From positions 124,001-188,000 of the forward strand of contig NZ_QVLT01000001.1 in the NCBI RefSeq assembly GCF_003417065.2: 64,000 nt of DNA, read 5' to 3'. The position numbers and the translations under genes are program-made. Shown here in pieces: positions 63,545-64,000 of the stretch (position 1 is the stretch's first letter; each line of letters opens with the position of its first letter). The notes beneath the pieces were generated by a model. That model was given only the letters and a program-made list of their open reading frames with translations. It ran no database searches and had not been told where the DNA came from. This DNA is from Hymenobacter lapidiphilus (lineage in GTDB: Bacteria; Bacteroidota; Bacteroidia; Cytophagales; Hymenobacteraceae).

Positions 63545-64000
63545 ATGATTACCGGAGAACTAAGAAGCAAGATTGACAAGGTTTGGGAGGCATTCTGGAC
63601 GGGTGGCCTGTCCAACCCCATCACCGTCATCGAGCAGATGACCTACCTGTTGTTCATCCGTCGGCTGGATGATCTACACACTCAGCGCGAGCAGAAGGCT
63701 GCGTTCCTGCACAAGAACATCGAGAACCCCATCTACCTGCCACTCGAACACGAGCTACGGTGGAGCTTCTTCAAGAACACCGACCCCGATGTGATGTACC
63801 GCCTCTTCACACGGGAGAGCGGCGTGTTCGACTTCCTAAAGAGCCGGGGCACTCAGGATGGCACCTTCGCCAACTACATGAAGGGCGCCACCTTCATGAT
63901 TCCGACGCCGCGCCTGCTGGCCCAGGTCGTGGACATGCTGAGCGCCATCGACATGGACGACCGCGACACCAAGGGCGACGTGTACGAGTACCTGCTGAGC
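63545..64000 (+). CDS. hsdM: Type I restriction-modification DNA methyltransferase subunit, 3' end cut by window
   Basis: N6-adenine methyltransferase subunit of a type I restriction-modification system. The first 152 codons are present. [20 protein letters not shown] and [20 protein letters not shown] form the HsdM N-terminal domain. [20 protein letters not shown] and [20 protein letters not shown] follow. The frame ends in [12 protein letters not shown], the start of the methylase core where the SAM loop comes next. The rest, and the hsdS and hsdR genes, lie beyond the window. Start at the ATG at 63545, three bases after the GIY-YIG gene. Confidence 0.95.
   Translation, partial: MITGELRSKIDKVWEAFWTGGLSNPITVIEQMTYLLFIRRLDDLHTQREQKAAFLHKNIENPIYLPLEHELRWSFFKNTDPDVMYRLFTRESGVFDFLKSRGTQDGTFANYMKGATFMIPTPRLLAQVVDMLSAIDMDDRDTKGDVYEYLLS

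Overview
The window looks like chromosome of a high-GC member of the Bacteroidota, most likely Hymenobacter or a close relative in the Cytophagales. This is inferred from several signs. There are many short SPII lipoproteins of Bacteroidota-only families. Candidate promoters carry the Bacteroidota -7 element TAnnTTTG. One secreted enzyme ends in a type IX secretion (T9SS) sorting domain. The cluster rpsU-xerC-hpf is present, as are SusC-like barrels with carboxypeptidase-like N-termini and LytS/LytTR regulator pairs. I found 57 intact coding genes (two of them cut by the window ends), one frameshifted gene, one tRNA remnant, one clear cobalamin riboswitch and at least eight long palindromic intergenic or intragenic elements. 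I saw no insertion-sequence transposase, no CRISPR array, no rRNA and no complete tRNA.

Layout. 1-4.6 kb: adenosylhomocysteinase (cut by the window start), a DUF4397 lipoprotein, a methyltransferase and a 3-methyladenine glycosylase. 4.6-8.3 kb: a cobalamin riboswitch driving a BtuB-like TonB receptor and a BtuG-like beta-propeller lipoprotein, read as a B12 uptake unit. 9-12.5 kb: a membrane protein translationally coupled to an HMA-AraC regulator, then a B12-binding radical SAM protein with a palindromic repeat inserted in frame. 14.2-19.4 kb: a metal cluster of TonB receptor, NRAMP transporter and CDF exporter, in which the receptor and NRAMP promoters share a DtxR/MntR-like palindrome. 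19.4-30.4 kb: housekeeping and exported enzymes (T9SS-exported sugar dehydrogenase, S9 peptidase, PAP2 phosphatase, metK, hpf-xerC-rpsU, acyl-CoA dehydrogenase). 30.6-35.9 kb: a surface-polysaccharide export operon (Wza-like, Wzc-like BY-kinase, CpsB-type phosphatase, NAD-dependent epimerase). 36-42.9 kb: TPR protein, ComA-family enzyme, sorbosone-dehydrogenase-like lipoprotein, DedA, aroE. 43-53.2 kb: two paralogous histidine kinase/LytTR regulator pairs around an ABC-2 exporter and an outer-membrane barrel. 53.3-61.3 kb: wrbA, an ECF sigma factor overlapping an anti-sigma/barrel protein, uvrB, a DUF433/DUF5615 toxin-antitoxin pair with a frameshifted toxin, a HAD phosphatase and a CAT-like acetyltransferase.

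From about 61.4 kb to the end lies the edge of an integrated island. A truncated 3' end of tRNA-Gly(CCC), with its terminator, abuts a tyrosine integrase, a GIY-YIG nuclease-like gene and the start of a type I restriction-modification hsdM gene. The accessory cargo continues past the window.

The most unusual observations are: the palindromic repeat translated inside the radical SAM gene; related palindromes at the same place in both kinase/regulator pairs; the shared operator-like palindromes that tie an outer-membrane receptor to NRAMP; and the GIY-YIG gene placed three bases before hsdM.
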